Assembly (NCBI GenBank): GCA_035501495.1
Contig: DATJWB010000049.1
Coordinates: forward strand, 19,981 to 83,980
Length of the DNA stretch: 64,000 nt
Origin: JAIQFL01 sp035501495
Lineage (GTDB): Bacteria > Acidobacteriota > Terriglobia > Bryobacterales > Bryobacteraceae
Reading direction: 5' to 3'
In this document: piece by piece, positions 1-7,907 of the stretch
Layout: every line of letters starts with the position of its first letter
How positions within the stretch are numbered: the first letter of the stretch is position 1
Notes under the pieces: model-generated
Database searches by the model: none
What the model was told of the DNA's origin: nothing
The model's input: the letters and a program-made list of their open reading frames with translations, nothing else
Program-made: the position numbers and the translations under genes

Positions 1-3
1 GTA

Positions 4-27
4 CAGGCACGAGTGGCCGCGCCACAT
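4..27 (-). repeat. Dispersed hairpin repeat, copy 1
   Basis: Read on the minus strand this is ATGTGGCGC followed by a GGCCACTCGTGCCTG core. It is a member of a dispersed family seen at about ten intergenic sites in the window. It lies just downstream of the enolase-family gene stop. The rest of bases 1-34 shows nothing further. Confidence 0.6.
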
Positions 28-34
28 GGCGCGG

Positions 35-1144
35 TCAGGCAATGTTTTCCTCCCGCACCGTGATGCTCCGGATGTAATCGTGGTCGATTTCGTACCCGAA
101 ACCGGGTTCGTCGCGAACCACGATGGTGCCACCCGGCGTGGTCTCGACGGCGGGCTGGATGATGTCGCGCTTCCAATAGCGCTTGCTCGCGGAGACATCG
201 CCAGGCAGCACGAAGTTCGGTAGCGTGGCCATGGCGATGTTGTGGGCGCGTCCGATTCCGGATTCGAGCATCCCCCCGCACCACACCGGTATGGCCGCGG
301 CCTGAGCCACGTCGTGAACGCGGCGCGCTTCCGCGAATCCGCCCACACGGCCCAGCTTGATATTGATGATGCCGCAGGCGTGCAGCTTCACGGCCTGTTC
401 GGCATGATGCGCCGAGCGGATGCACTCGTCCAGGCAGATGGGCGTATTGAGGCGACGCTGCAACTCGGAGTGATCGATGATGTCGTCGTGGCTCAAAGGC
501 TGCTCAATCATCATCAGGAAAAAATCGTCGAGCCGGCGCAAACGGCCGGCATCCGCCAGCGTGTAGGCGGAGTTGGCGTCCGCCATCAGCTTGATGGAGG
601 GGAAACGCTCGCGCACCTGGCGGACTACGTCGACGTCCCATCCGGGCTTGATCTTCATCTTGATGCGCTGGTAGCCGGCTGCCAGCTCGCCCTCGATCTT
701 TTCGAGCAACTGCTCGACGGAGTCCTGAATCCCGATGGAGACGCCGCAGGGTATCTCGCGTCTCACTCCGCCGCCGATCTTTTTCCACAGCGGCACGCCA
801 TCGAGCCGCGCGGCCAGGTCCCAGACCGCGGTTTCGAGCCCGCCGCGCGCCATGTTGTGGCCGCGGATGTGGGCTGTCAACGGATAGACGTCTTCCGGCG
901 ATTTGAGTTCACGCCCGAGGACACGCGGCGCCACGTAGTCGTGGAGGATCATCCACGCGGAGCCGGTCCACTCTTCGTTGTAGAAGGGATTCTCGCCGGC
1001 GGTGACCTCGCCCCAGCCCGACGCGCCATCGGCGTGGACTTCGACCAGGATAATGTCGCGTTGGTAGGTGCGCGAGAAGCTGGTCTCGAAAAAATGGACC
1101 AGTGGCATGCGGATCTGGTGCAGCGTGATGCGTTCGAGTTTCAT
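35..1144 (-). CDS. menC: NSAR/OSBS-family enolase (N-succinylamino acid racemase / o-succinylbenzoate synthase)
   Basis: A 369-residue enolase-superfamily protein of the muconate-lactonizing-enzyme subgroup. The KxKxK block at residues 162-166 supplies the catalytic lysine. The three metal ligands are D189 (DANSAY), E214 (EQPL) and D239 (LDE), and the second catalytic lysine is K263 (INIKLGRVGG). These positions match the classic NSAR/OSBS numbering. The family makes o-succinylbenzoate for menaquinone and/or racemises N-succinylamino acids. The start ATG at 1144 overlaps the stop of the GNAT gene (ATGA), which indicates translational coupling. A longer in-frame extension upstream runs through the GNAT gene and is not credible. 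With a GNAT acetyltransferase directly upstream and no other men genes in view, the racemase role is favoured, but activity cannot be decided from sequence. The symbol reflects family, not proven function. Confidence 0.85.
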   Translation of the reverse strand: MKLERITLHQIRMPLVHFFETSFSRTYQRDIILVEVHADGASGWGEVTAGENPFYNEEWTGSAWMILHDYVAPRVLGRELKSPEDVYPLTAHIRGHNMARGGLETAVWDLAARLDGVPLWKKIGGGVRREIPCGVSIGIQDSVEQLLEKIEGELAAGYQRIKMKIKPGWDVDVVRQVRERFPSIKLMADANSAYTLADAGRLRRLDDFFLMMIEQPLSHDDIIDHSELQRRLNTPICLDECIRSAHHAEQAVKLHACGIINIKLGRVGGFAEARRVHDVAQAAAIPVWCGGMLESGIGRAHNIAMATLPNFVLPGDVSASKRYWKRDIIQPAVETTPGGTIVVRDEPGFGYEIDHDYIRSITVREENIA

Positions 1145-1878
1145 TCCCAAGGCTCCAGGAGGTAGATCCCGTCGGTTTCGGTGCGCTCGAAGCCGGTCAC
1201 GGCCAGCCCCTGTCCAAAGGCATCCAGGAATTTCTCCGCGTTGGCCTTTTGAATCTCGCGCGCCCGGTTGGGCTCCTCGTTGCGAAGCTTCGCGATCTCC
1301 GCCGGGTAGGAGATTTGACCGGCGGGATGGTGCTCCGGTGTCGTTCCCGAGAGAGTCGCGCATACGCGCGGCGATTTGAGCCACCACTCCGCGATGCAGC
1401 GGTCGGTCGGGAGTCCTCCGTGCAGCGGACTGTGCGTGACGCCGTACTGATTTTCGTTATAGCGTCGCACGATCGCGCCGAGCCGCTCGATATTGAAAAA
1501 GGCGTTCTTCAGCTCCATCGGGTCGAACGTCCATTCGATCAGCTCGATCCCGCGGGACATGGCTTCTTCACGCTGCCGGAGCTTGAGGCGCCGGCCGATG
1601 CCCGCGTTGTGATACTCCGGGAGAACGCCCAGCATGTGGCTATGCAGGTAGGGCCGCCCGGGCGGCTTCATGCCGGGAATCGCGAAACAGAATCCGACCA
1701 TGGGAGGCTCGGGCCTTGCCAGGTCGTAGGCGCCGAAAACGTGGCCGCCGACCTTGCTCACCACTACCAAGAACCGCAGGGGCAGCAGTTCCACATCCGC
1801 GAAGCCCCAAATCACCTGCTGCAGGCGAAGCACTTCGGAAAACTCGTCGAGGTGAAACAACTGGCGGATTTCGATCAC
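1141..1878 (-). CDS. GNAT-family N-acyltransferase
   Basis: About 245 residues, related to the COG3375-type predicted GNAT acetyltransferases. A conserved core reads HSHMLGVLPEYHNAGIGRRL, where the GxGxxL-like part is the acyl-CoA pyrophosphate loop. It is followed by the WTFDPMELKNAFFNIERLG block typical of this subfamily. I prefer the GTG at 1878, which overlaps the mazG stop as GTGA and gives a product beginning VIEIRQLF. A GTG at 1896 would add six residues. The 3-prime end overlaps the enolase gene by 4 bp. In Firmicutes, GNAT succinyltransferases partner NSAR enzymes in converting D- to L-amino acids via N-succinyl intermediates. The arrangement here suggests the same, but substrate is inferred. 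Confidence 0.8.
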   Translation of the reverse strand: MIEIRQLFHLDEFSEVLRLQQVIWGFADVELLPLRFLVVVSKVGGHVFGAYDLARPEPPMVGFCFAIPGMKPPGRPYLHSHMLGVLPEYHNAGIGRRLKLRQREEAMSRGIELIEWTFDPMELKNAFFNIERLGAIVRRYNENQYGVTHSPLHGGLPTDRCIAEWWLKSPRVCATLSGTTPEHHPAGQISYPAEIAKLRNEEPNRAREIQKANAEKFLDAFGQGLAVTGFERTETDGIYLLEPWE

Positions 1879-2672
1879 CGCTTCGCTTCCTGCCACAGCG
1901 CCTCCATTTCCTGGATATTGGATTCTTCAATTTTGATTCCGCGCTCGGCGAGCTTCCGCTCGATATAGCCGAAGCGGCGGCGGAATTTGGCGTTGGTCTT
2001 GCGCAGCGCCTGCTCCGGATCTACCTTGACGAACCGCGCCAGGTTCACCAGCACGAACAACAGGTCGCCCAACTCGTCCTCGAGTTCCGCGTGCGATGCC
2101 CTCTGCCGCGCCTCAGCGAACTCGGCCAGTTCCTCGTGAAGCTTTTCGAGGACCTGGTCCGGATTCTCCCAATCGAATCCCACGCCGGCAGCGCGGGAAG
2201 CGATCTGCTGCGCTTCGACCAGGGCCGGAAGTGCGCGCGGAACGCCGTCGAGGAGTCCCTGGTCGTGTTGGTCCTTCTTTCCGGCTTTCTCCGCGGCCTT
2301 GACTTCGCCCCAGATGCGTTTCACATCGCCGGCAGTCTCTGCCGATCCCTCACCGAAGACGTGGGGGTGTCTGCGCACCAGTTTCTGATTGATGGCGTCC
2401 AGCGCGTCGTCGATCGAAAAGCGATCTTCTTCGGCGGCCATTTCGGCATAGAAGACGGCCTGCAGGAGGAAGTCGCCCAACTCCTCTGCGAGGCCATTCC
2501 AGTCGCGCCGGTCAATCGCGTCCAACACTTCATAGGTTTCTTCGAGTGTGTAGGGCTTGATGGTGTCGAAGGTCTGCTCACGGTCCCAGGGACAACCGCC
2601 GGGCGCGCGCAGGCGGGCCATCAGCTCGACGAGCGTTTGGAACTTCTCTCCAGCCGCAGAGTGGTTTTTCAT
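1875..2672 (-). CDS. mazG: Nucleoside triphosphate pyrophosphohydrolase MazG
   Basis: 265 residues, the normal full length. The first all-alpha MazG domain has GGCPWDREQTF followed by LEETYEVLDAI and AEELGDFLLQAVF, which carry the EExxE...ExxD metal-binding pattern. A second repeat near the C-terminus has ELEDELGDLLFVLVN and KTNAKFRRRF. The family hydrolyses (d)NTPs, including aberrant ones, to NMP and pyrophosphate, as housecleaning in the cytoplasm. It is the first gene of the three-gene minus-strand operon with GNAT and NSAR/OSBS. The ATG at 2672 starts the conserved sequence. The 172 bp upstream hold a dispersed repeat copy and the end of the receptor gene. Confidence 0.95.
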   Translation of the reverse strand: MKNHSAAGEKFQTLVELMARLRAPGGCPWDREQTFDTIKPYTLEETYEVLDAIDRRDWNGLAEELGDFLLQAVFYAEMAAEEDRFSIDDALDAINQKLVRRHPHVFGEGSAETAGDVKRIWGEVKAAEKAGKKDQHDQGLLDGVPRALPALVEAQQIASRAAGVGFDWENPDQVLEKLHEELAEFAEARQRASHAELEDELGDLLFVLVNLARFVKVDPEQALRKTNAKFRRRFGYIERKLAERGIKIEESNIQEMEALWQEAKR

Positions 2673-2811
2673 GGTCGGGCGAGCGGTTTCCCCTCAATGT
2701 AACATGGTGCGCGGCGAGGGCCGGGACTAGACATCGGAGAGGGGGTGGACGCACTCCGGCCTGACACTTTTCCGGACGGCCAGCACCGGATTGGTGGCGA
2801 CCCAAAAAGCT

Positions 2812-2834
2812 GCGGACACGAGTGTCCGCGCCAC
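2812..2834 (-). repeat. Dispersed hairpin repeat, copy 2
   Basis: GCGGACAC-GA-GTGTCCGC forms a perfect 8-bp stem with a 2-nt loop, followed by the GCCAC box. Compared with the GGCAC/GTGCC stem of other copies, the stem bases differ on both sides in a compensating way. Confidence 0.7.
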
Positions 2835-2844
2835 GTCGAAGCCT

Positions 2845-5787
2845 CTAGAAGGCGAACCGGATCTGCAGTTCGAGACGGCGGTTGTTGGCTGTTTCGTAGA
2901 AGCCTTCGCCGTTGGGCGATCCGGCAATCTGGTTGGCGAAGCCGAAGAGCGGCGAGGTGATGTTGCCGATGATGGGCCCCGGGTTGTTGTGGTTTAACAG
3001 ATTGCGGATCGACATCGAGAGGGTCAGGTTATAGCGCCTGCTGCTGGTAGGCGTCCCGATGATCCCGCCCAATCCGCGTCCCGAGGCCGCGGCGGGAGCC
3101 AGCCCGCCGATCGCCGGGCCGGTGTTGGGCCGTGGTTCCGCACTCGCGCTTTTCTTTTCCGGGCCGAGGCCGATGGTCTTTGCCAGCCTCAGGTTGAAGG
3201 TCAACTGGCTGGGACCCCGGCCATAGTTGCGCGAAATCAGTGTCTCGCCGGGCGCCGGATTCGGGTCAAGCAGGCCGTACGATGTGGCGATCAGGCCGGG
3301 CCTTGCGGGCCCCGAAATCAGGGCGGGGCGGCCGTTGAAGAGGGTGGTTCCGTAGAGGTCGCTGCCCGCCGTGATGTCGAAAGGCGCTCCGGATTGCAGC
3401 ACCACGAAGGGGCTGATGCGCACATTCCATCGCAGGTTGATCGATCCGCCAATGGTCCCGCGATGCCGCACGTCCGTGGATGCGGGGCCGTATTCTCCGG
3501 CGTAATTGTAGGGGTTGGCGGGGAAGGTGCCAACGCCGTCGCTGTTGCTCCGGGCGTGATTGAGCACGTAGAAGCCGAACAGGGATAAGCCCGCGTTCAG
3601 CTTGGCATTGACATTGGCGATCAACTGGCTCTGGTTGTAGAGGCCCGCCGATTCCGCCAGGAACACCGGGCCAGGGCGTCCCAGCGGAAAGACTCCGCTT
3701 CCAGACACGCCCGGCCGGAAGGTGCCGGGCAGCGGGGCGTTGATATCGTCAGAGCGCAGCAGGTGTACGCCGTGGGAGTTGGTATAAGTGAGAGCGAGGG
3801 TGGTGTTGCGGGGCAACTGCCGTTCGAGAGAGGCGGCGGTTTGCATGAGGTAGGGCGCGCGCAGGCGAGAGCTGATCTCCTGGATCGCCTGTGTGGACTG
3901 AAATCCCGCGAGCATTGCAGCGGTGGGGAGATTCGGGAAGAAGTCCGGATCCGTCACAACGTACTGCTGCTGCACGGTGCCGTTGTAGCGCTCGGCATTG
4001 AGCGTATTGCCGAGAGCAAAACGGTCGTAGAACATGCCGAAACCGGCGCGGAGCACGGTCCTGGAGGAGGTCTTCTTGCCGCCGCCAGGCGCCCACGCCA
4101 CCGCCACGCGCGGCGCGAAATCATGATGGTCGTGGATGTTGGTCTGGGTCTCATAGCGCAGACCGAAGCTCAGCGTCAGGTTGGGCCTGGCCCGCCAATC
4201 GTCGCCGGCGAAGACTCCCATGTCGATCTGGTGGACTTCGAGTTCCGGGATCCCCTGGTTCAGCGTGAACTGCGTGGCCCCTCCGCCAAGCGCGCGGATC
4301 TGCGCGGGCGTCAGGCCCATCTGTTGAAACAGCAGCGTGCGGCGATACCGCTCGATGGATTCGATGGGAGCGACAGATCCGTCGGCGAGCGGCTGGTTGT
4401 TGGCGTCGAGCACCGGCTCCAGCGCTCCTCCGCCGAACGTGAACGTCCCGTTGAAATTCTGCGGCGAAACGCTGTCGTCCGTTTGCCCGCGCACGCGCAC
4501 ACCAAACTTCACGGAGTGCGCGTGATGCACGACGGAGGTGTAGTTCTGTAACTCGAAGCTGTTCTGGGTGTCGGTCGTCAGTCCAACGGTCGAGCCGCCG
4601 CCATTGAATGCGCCGAGCACCTGAATGGCGGGGGCGAGCGTGTTGGCAGAGTACCGGCTGGCCGAGCGGTAATACTGAAAGCGCGTCTCGTTGACCGCGG
4701 TTCCCATCACCGCGGTGTCGGCCACCTGCACCGTCTGATTGAGATAGTGAGTCGAGTAGCCCCGCGAGATGAGGTCGAAGCCTCCGATGCCCGCGTCGTC
4801 GGCGCCCATGCGCGTCACGCCGTAGCGGAACATCAGAGTGTGATTGGTGCTGAGCTGGTAATCGATGCGCGGTGTGACGCGGGTGTAACGGCCAGACGTA
4901 GTGAGAATGCTGTTGAACGGATCGATGGCGAAGGCTCTGGGATCCACGACCACGCCGTTGGAGATCGAGCCGTTGTCCACCATGTTGCGCTGCCCGTCCA
5001 GGGTGAACGAGGCGCGCTTGGAGAGCGGACCGCCGGCGCTCCCTTCAAACTCCTGGAGAAGAAAAGGCGCTTTCTGGCCGGCGTACGGATTGCGGGAATT
5101 CCACGCCTGCGTGCCGAGGTTGTAGTTAATATTTCCGCGGTACTTGTCGGCGCCGGGCTTGGTGAAGATTTCGATGCGGCCGAGGCCCAGCTTGTCGTAT
5201 TCGGGCGCAAATGGATTCTGGTTGATGCGGATCTCGCGGATGGACTCCTTGGGGGGCAGCTCGCCGCCGCTGAAGCCATCGATGAAGATGGCGCCGCCAT
5301 TGGGCCCGGCCGCGGGGCCGGCCAGCGCCTGCAGGTCGGCCAGAAGATCGTCGGGATTGTCGGAGAGCGCGTCGAGGTCCTCGCCGGTCAGCACTACGGC
5401 GTTGGCGTTGTTCGATGCGGCGGTGCTGACGGAGGGCCCAGCGTCTTCCTGCACGGTCACTTTTTCCGTCAAGGAAACGACATGCAACTGGAGGTTCAAC
5501 GTCTGGGCGCCGGGCTTGAGGGTGATCTTCACCGGCTGCGCAGTGGCCAGTTGCGGTGCGGACGCCTGCACACTGTAGTCGCCCGGAGGGAGTCCGGTGA
5601 AGGAGTAGGCGCCATTGCTGTCGGCCGTGGCGGTTTGCACCTTCTTGTCGGGGCGGGTCAAGCGGACGGTGGCGGCTGGAATGATGGCGCCGCTCTCGTC
5701 GGTGATGAGGCCGCGTAAATTGGCGGTCTGCGCGAACAGGGCGGGAGGGACGATGAGAAATAACAGCAGACGGCAAATCGCACTCAT
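2845..5787 (-). CDS. TonB-dependent-receptor-like outer-membrane protein with carboxypeptidase-regulatory-like N-terminus
   Basis: About 980 residues. The ATG at 5787 gives a signal peptide (MSAICRLLLFLIVPPALFAQ). Starting earlier would add 13 polar residues before it. The mature N-terminus is a carboxypeptidase-regulatory/Cna-B-like beta sandwich (LRGLITDESGAIIPAATVRL to PPGDYSVQA, roughly residues 20-95). A short plug-like segment follows (AIFIDGFSGGELPPKESIREI). The rest is beta-barrel sequence ending in an aromatic C-terminus (LELQIRFAF), as expected for BAM substrates. Such Oar-like receptors are abundant in Acidobacteria and are presumed to import large substrates; the ligand is unknown. 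No TonB box was identified with confidence. It is monocistronic, flanked by repeat copies 2 and 3. Confidence 0.85.
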   Translation of the reverse strand: MSAICRLLLFLIVPPALFAQTANLRGLITDESGAIIPAATVRLTRPDKKVQTATADSNGAYSFTGLPPGDYSVQASAPQLATAQPVKITLKPGAQTLNLQLHVVSLTEKVTVQEDAGPSVSTAASNNANAVVLTGEDLDALSDNPDDLLADLQALAGPAAGPNGGAIFIDGFSGGELPPKESIREIRINQNPFAPEYDKLGLGRIEIFTKPGADKYRGNINYNLGTQAWNSRNPYAGQKAPFLLQEFEGSAGGPLSKRASFTLDGQRNMVDNGSISNGVVVDPRAFAIDPFNSILTTSGRYTRVTPRIDYQLSTNHTLMFRYGVTRMGADDAGIGGFDLISRGYSTHYLNQTVQVADTAVMGTAVNETRFQYYRSASRYSANTLAPAIQVLGAFNGGGSTVGLTTDTQNSFELQNYTSVVHHAHSVKFGVRVRGQTDDSVSPQNFNGTFTFGGGALEPVLDANNQPLADGSVAPIESIERYRRTLLFQQMGLTPAQIRALGGGATQFTLNQGIPELEVHQIDMGVFAGDDWRARPNLTLSFGLRYETQTNIHDHHDFAPRVAVAWAPGGGKKTSSRTVLRAGFGMFYDRFALGNTLNAERYNGTVQQQYVVTDPDFFPNLPTAAMLAGFQSTQAIQEISSRLRAPYLMQTAASLERQLPRNTTLALTYTNSHGVHLLRSDDINAPLPGTFRPGVSGSGVFPLGRPGPVFLAESAGLYNQSQLIANVNAKLNAGLSLFGFYVLNHARSNSDGVGTFPANPYNYAGEYGPASTDVRHRGTIGGSINLRWNVRISPFVVLQSGAPFDITAGSDLYGTTLFNGRPALISGPARPGLIATSYGLLDPNPAPGETLISRNYGRGPSQLTFNLRLAKTIGLGPEKKSASAEPRPNTGPAIGGLAPAAASGRGLGGIIGTPTSSRRYNLTLSMSIRNLLNHNNPGPIIGNITSPLFGFANQIAGSPNGEGFYETANNRRLELQIRFAF

Positions 5788-5867
5788 TCCGGACGATCCG
5801 TTGAGACTGCAACGATTATCGGACACAGCGGATTAACACACGATGAACTGGAGTCGCGATAAGCGGG

Positions 5868-6000
5868 ATGTGGCGCGGGCACTCTTGTCTGCCGCGCCCC
5901 GGCTCATCGGGGCGCTTTTCGGGTCCGGCTACACATCGACCGTCGCGAACCCGACTGCGCGGCGGCAAAAAGCGTCAAGGCACGAGTGCCTGCGCCACAT
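5868..6000. repeat. Composite (MITE-like) inverted pair of the dispersed hairpin repeat
   Basis: A forward copy at 5868-5893 (ATGTGGCGCGGGCACT...) faces a reverse copy at 5978-6000 (AGGCACGAGTGCCT then GCGCCACAT). The two ends are near-identical inverted repeats of about 23 bp around about 84 bp of non-coding DNA. Each end can also form its own small hairpin. There is no transposase. An open frame runs through the element into recQ but is unlikely to be translated. A second pair of the same design lies at 30776-30907. Confidence 0.65.
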
Positions 6001-6029
6001 GTCCGGCCTGTTACACTCATAGTTCTACA

Positions 6030-7877
6030 GTGGAAGACCTTTACGCGGCCCTGAAGCGCTATTGGGGCTACGACTCCTTTCGCCCGCTGCAAGAGCGGAT
6101 CATCCAGAGCCTTCTCGCGGGCCATGATACCGCCGTCGTCATGCCCACGGGAGGCGGCAAGTCGCTGTGCTACCAGTTGCCGGCGCTCGCCATGGGAAAA
6201 ATCGTAGTCGTGGTTTCGCCGCTGATCGCCCTCATGCAGGACCAGGTGGCCCAACTCGGCGATATGGGCATCCCGGCAGCCGTCCTGAACAGCACTCAAG
6301 GCTTGGACACGCAACGCGCCGTGATGCGCGCGGCGGCCCAAGGCGCCTACCGCCTGCTGTACCTTTCTCCGGAACGGCTCGCGCGGCAGGACACCATCGG
6401 TTGGCTGCAGTCGCTGCCGCTGGCGTTCTTTGCCATCGACGAGGCCCACTGCATTTCCGAATGGGGGCACGAGTTCCGGCCCGAATATCGCCAGCTCAGC
6501 TCGCTGCGGAAGCATTTCCCCGACAAGCCCATCGCGGCGTTCACCGCCAGCGCGACGCAGCGCGTGCGGCACGACATCCTGGAGCAACTTCAGCTCCGAC
6601 AGCCGCAGAAATTCATCGCCAGCTTCCACCGTGCCAACTTGCGCTACATCGTCCACCAATGCGAAAAGGGAGCGCACCGCGTCCGCCTGCTGGCTGCCAT
6701 TCGGGCGTATGCGGGGGAGAGCATAATCGTCTATGCTCCCACGATCGCCATCGTCGATCAGACGGTGGATTTCCTTGCCGAACGCGGGATCGGCGCCGTT
6801 CCGTATCACGGCCAGATGGAGACCGAAGAGCGGCGCCGCAACCAGGAACGGTGGATGAACGACGAGGTTCGCGTCCTGGTCGGCACCATCGCATTCGGCC
6901 TGGGAATCAACAAGTCCGCGGTCCGCGCCGTAATTCACACGTCACTGCCGAAATCCATCGAGCAATACTACCAGGAGGCCGGCCGCGCCGGGCGCGATGG
7001 ACTACCCGCCGACTGCCTGCTCTTGTGGCAGCCGAAGGATGCGGGCCTGCTCGCCTACTTCATCGAGCAGATGAGCGATCGCGACGAGAAGGAGCGCGCC
7101 TGGCAGCGCTATCACGCGGTGCGGCGGTTCGCGGAGGGAAACTCTTGCCGGCACTTGCAGATTTGCCATCACTTCGGACAGACCCCCCGGTGGGAGCGCT
7201 GCGAGATGTGCGATGTGTGCGGCAACGTGCCCGAGTGGCTGCAGGCGCCGACGGATGACGACAGCCTGACGTTAAAAAAGAGGCCGACACCTCGGGCCCC
7301 AGAACCGTTGGCATCCAATCGCGAGTTGGTGGACTTCTTCAAGGCGTGGCGCCGCCGGATCGCCAGGGCTAACGACGTTCCCGCGTATGTGGTGATGAGC
7401 GACGCCACGCTCGAAGACCTCTGCCGGCGAGGGCCGAGGGACCGGGGCGAACTGCTGGAGGTCACCGGCATCGGCGAGAGGAAGGCGGAATTGTATGGCG
7501 ACGAGATCTTCGCTGCGTTCGCTGCCTTTCGGGCTGGGGCACGGGCAGAAGTGCGCGATGCGGAGCAGGAATCGCCGGCGGAAGAGACCATTCGTCTCCT
7601 GGCGGAGGGCAAGACGCCTGAGGAAATCGCGCGGATTCGGGGGCGTCAACTCGCTACCGTAGTCCAGGCGGTTGCCGCCCTGGTCGAAAAAGGCCGGATC
7701 GACTATCGCATCGAATGGGTGGGCCCCGAGGTCCACCGGCAGACGGAAGAGGCTGTCCGTCGAATCGGGTGGGAGCGTTTGAAGCCCTTGAAGGACGCTC
7801 TTCCGGCGGAGGTTTCGTATGAGCAGATCCGCCTGGTGGTGGCATATCTCCGGCGATCGCAGGACGGAAACGCCTAG
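6030..7877 (+). CDS. recQ: ATP-dependent DNA helicase RecQ
   Basis: 615 residues from the GTG at 6030 (VEDLYAALKRYWGYDSFRPL). Walker A has K44 (MPTGGGKS) and the DEAH box is at residues 137-140 (AIDEAHCISEWGHEFRP). Helicase motif VI is QEAGRAGRDG. A zinc-binding cluster has Cys 373, 379, 391, 394 and 397. An HRDC domain follows at roughly 428-500. The C-terminus has a helix-turn-helix segment (EETIRLLAEGKTPEEIARI), as in some RecQ proteins. The winged-helix RQC domain normally found between zinc cluster and HRDC appears to be missing: only about 30 residues separate them. RecQ is a 3-to-5-prime helicase in recombination and fork repair. Upstream reading frame through the repeat element (5868-6029) was excluded from the CDS because conserved sequence starts at the GTG. 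Confidence 0.93.
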   Translation: MEDLYAALKRYWGYDSFRPLQERIIQSLLAGHDTAVVMPTGGGKSLCYQLPALAMGKIVVVVSPLIALMQDQVAQLGDMGIPAAVLNSTQGLDTQRAVMRAAAQGAYRLLYLSPERLARQDTIGWLQSLPLAFFAIDEAHCISEWGHEFRPEYRQLSSLRKHFPDKPIAAFTASATQRVRHDILEQLQLRQPQKFIASFHRANLRYIVHQCEKGAHRVRLLAAIRAYAGESIIVYAPTIAIVDQTVDFLAERGIGAVPYHGQMETEERRRNQERWMNDEVRVLVGTIAFGLGINKSAVRAVIHTSLPKSIEQYYQEAGRAGRDGLPADCLLLWQPKDAGLLAYFIEQMSDRDEKERAWQRYHAVRRFAEGNSCRHLQICHHFGQTPRWERCEMCDVCGNVPEWLQAPTDDDSLTLKKRPTPRAPEPLASNRELVDFFKAWRRRIARANDVPAYVVMSDATLEDLCRRGPRDRGELLEVTGIGERKAELYGDEIFAAFAAFRAGARAEVRDAEQESPAEETIRLLAEGKTPEEIARIRGRQLATVVQAVAALVEKGRIDYRIEWVGPEVHRQTEEAVRRIGWERLKPLKDALPAEVSYEQIRLVVAYLRRSQDGNA

Positions 7878-7907
7878 CCGTACGTCTATTGCCCATCGGA
7901 GGTTGGA

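Noticed and set aside
5868..6029. N-terminal extension of recQ by 54 codons
   Set aside because: It translates the repeat element (MWRGHSCLPRP-type peptide), and RecQ similarity starts exactly at GTG 6030.
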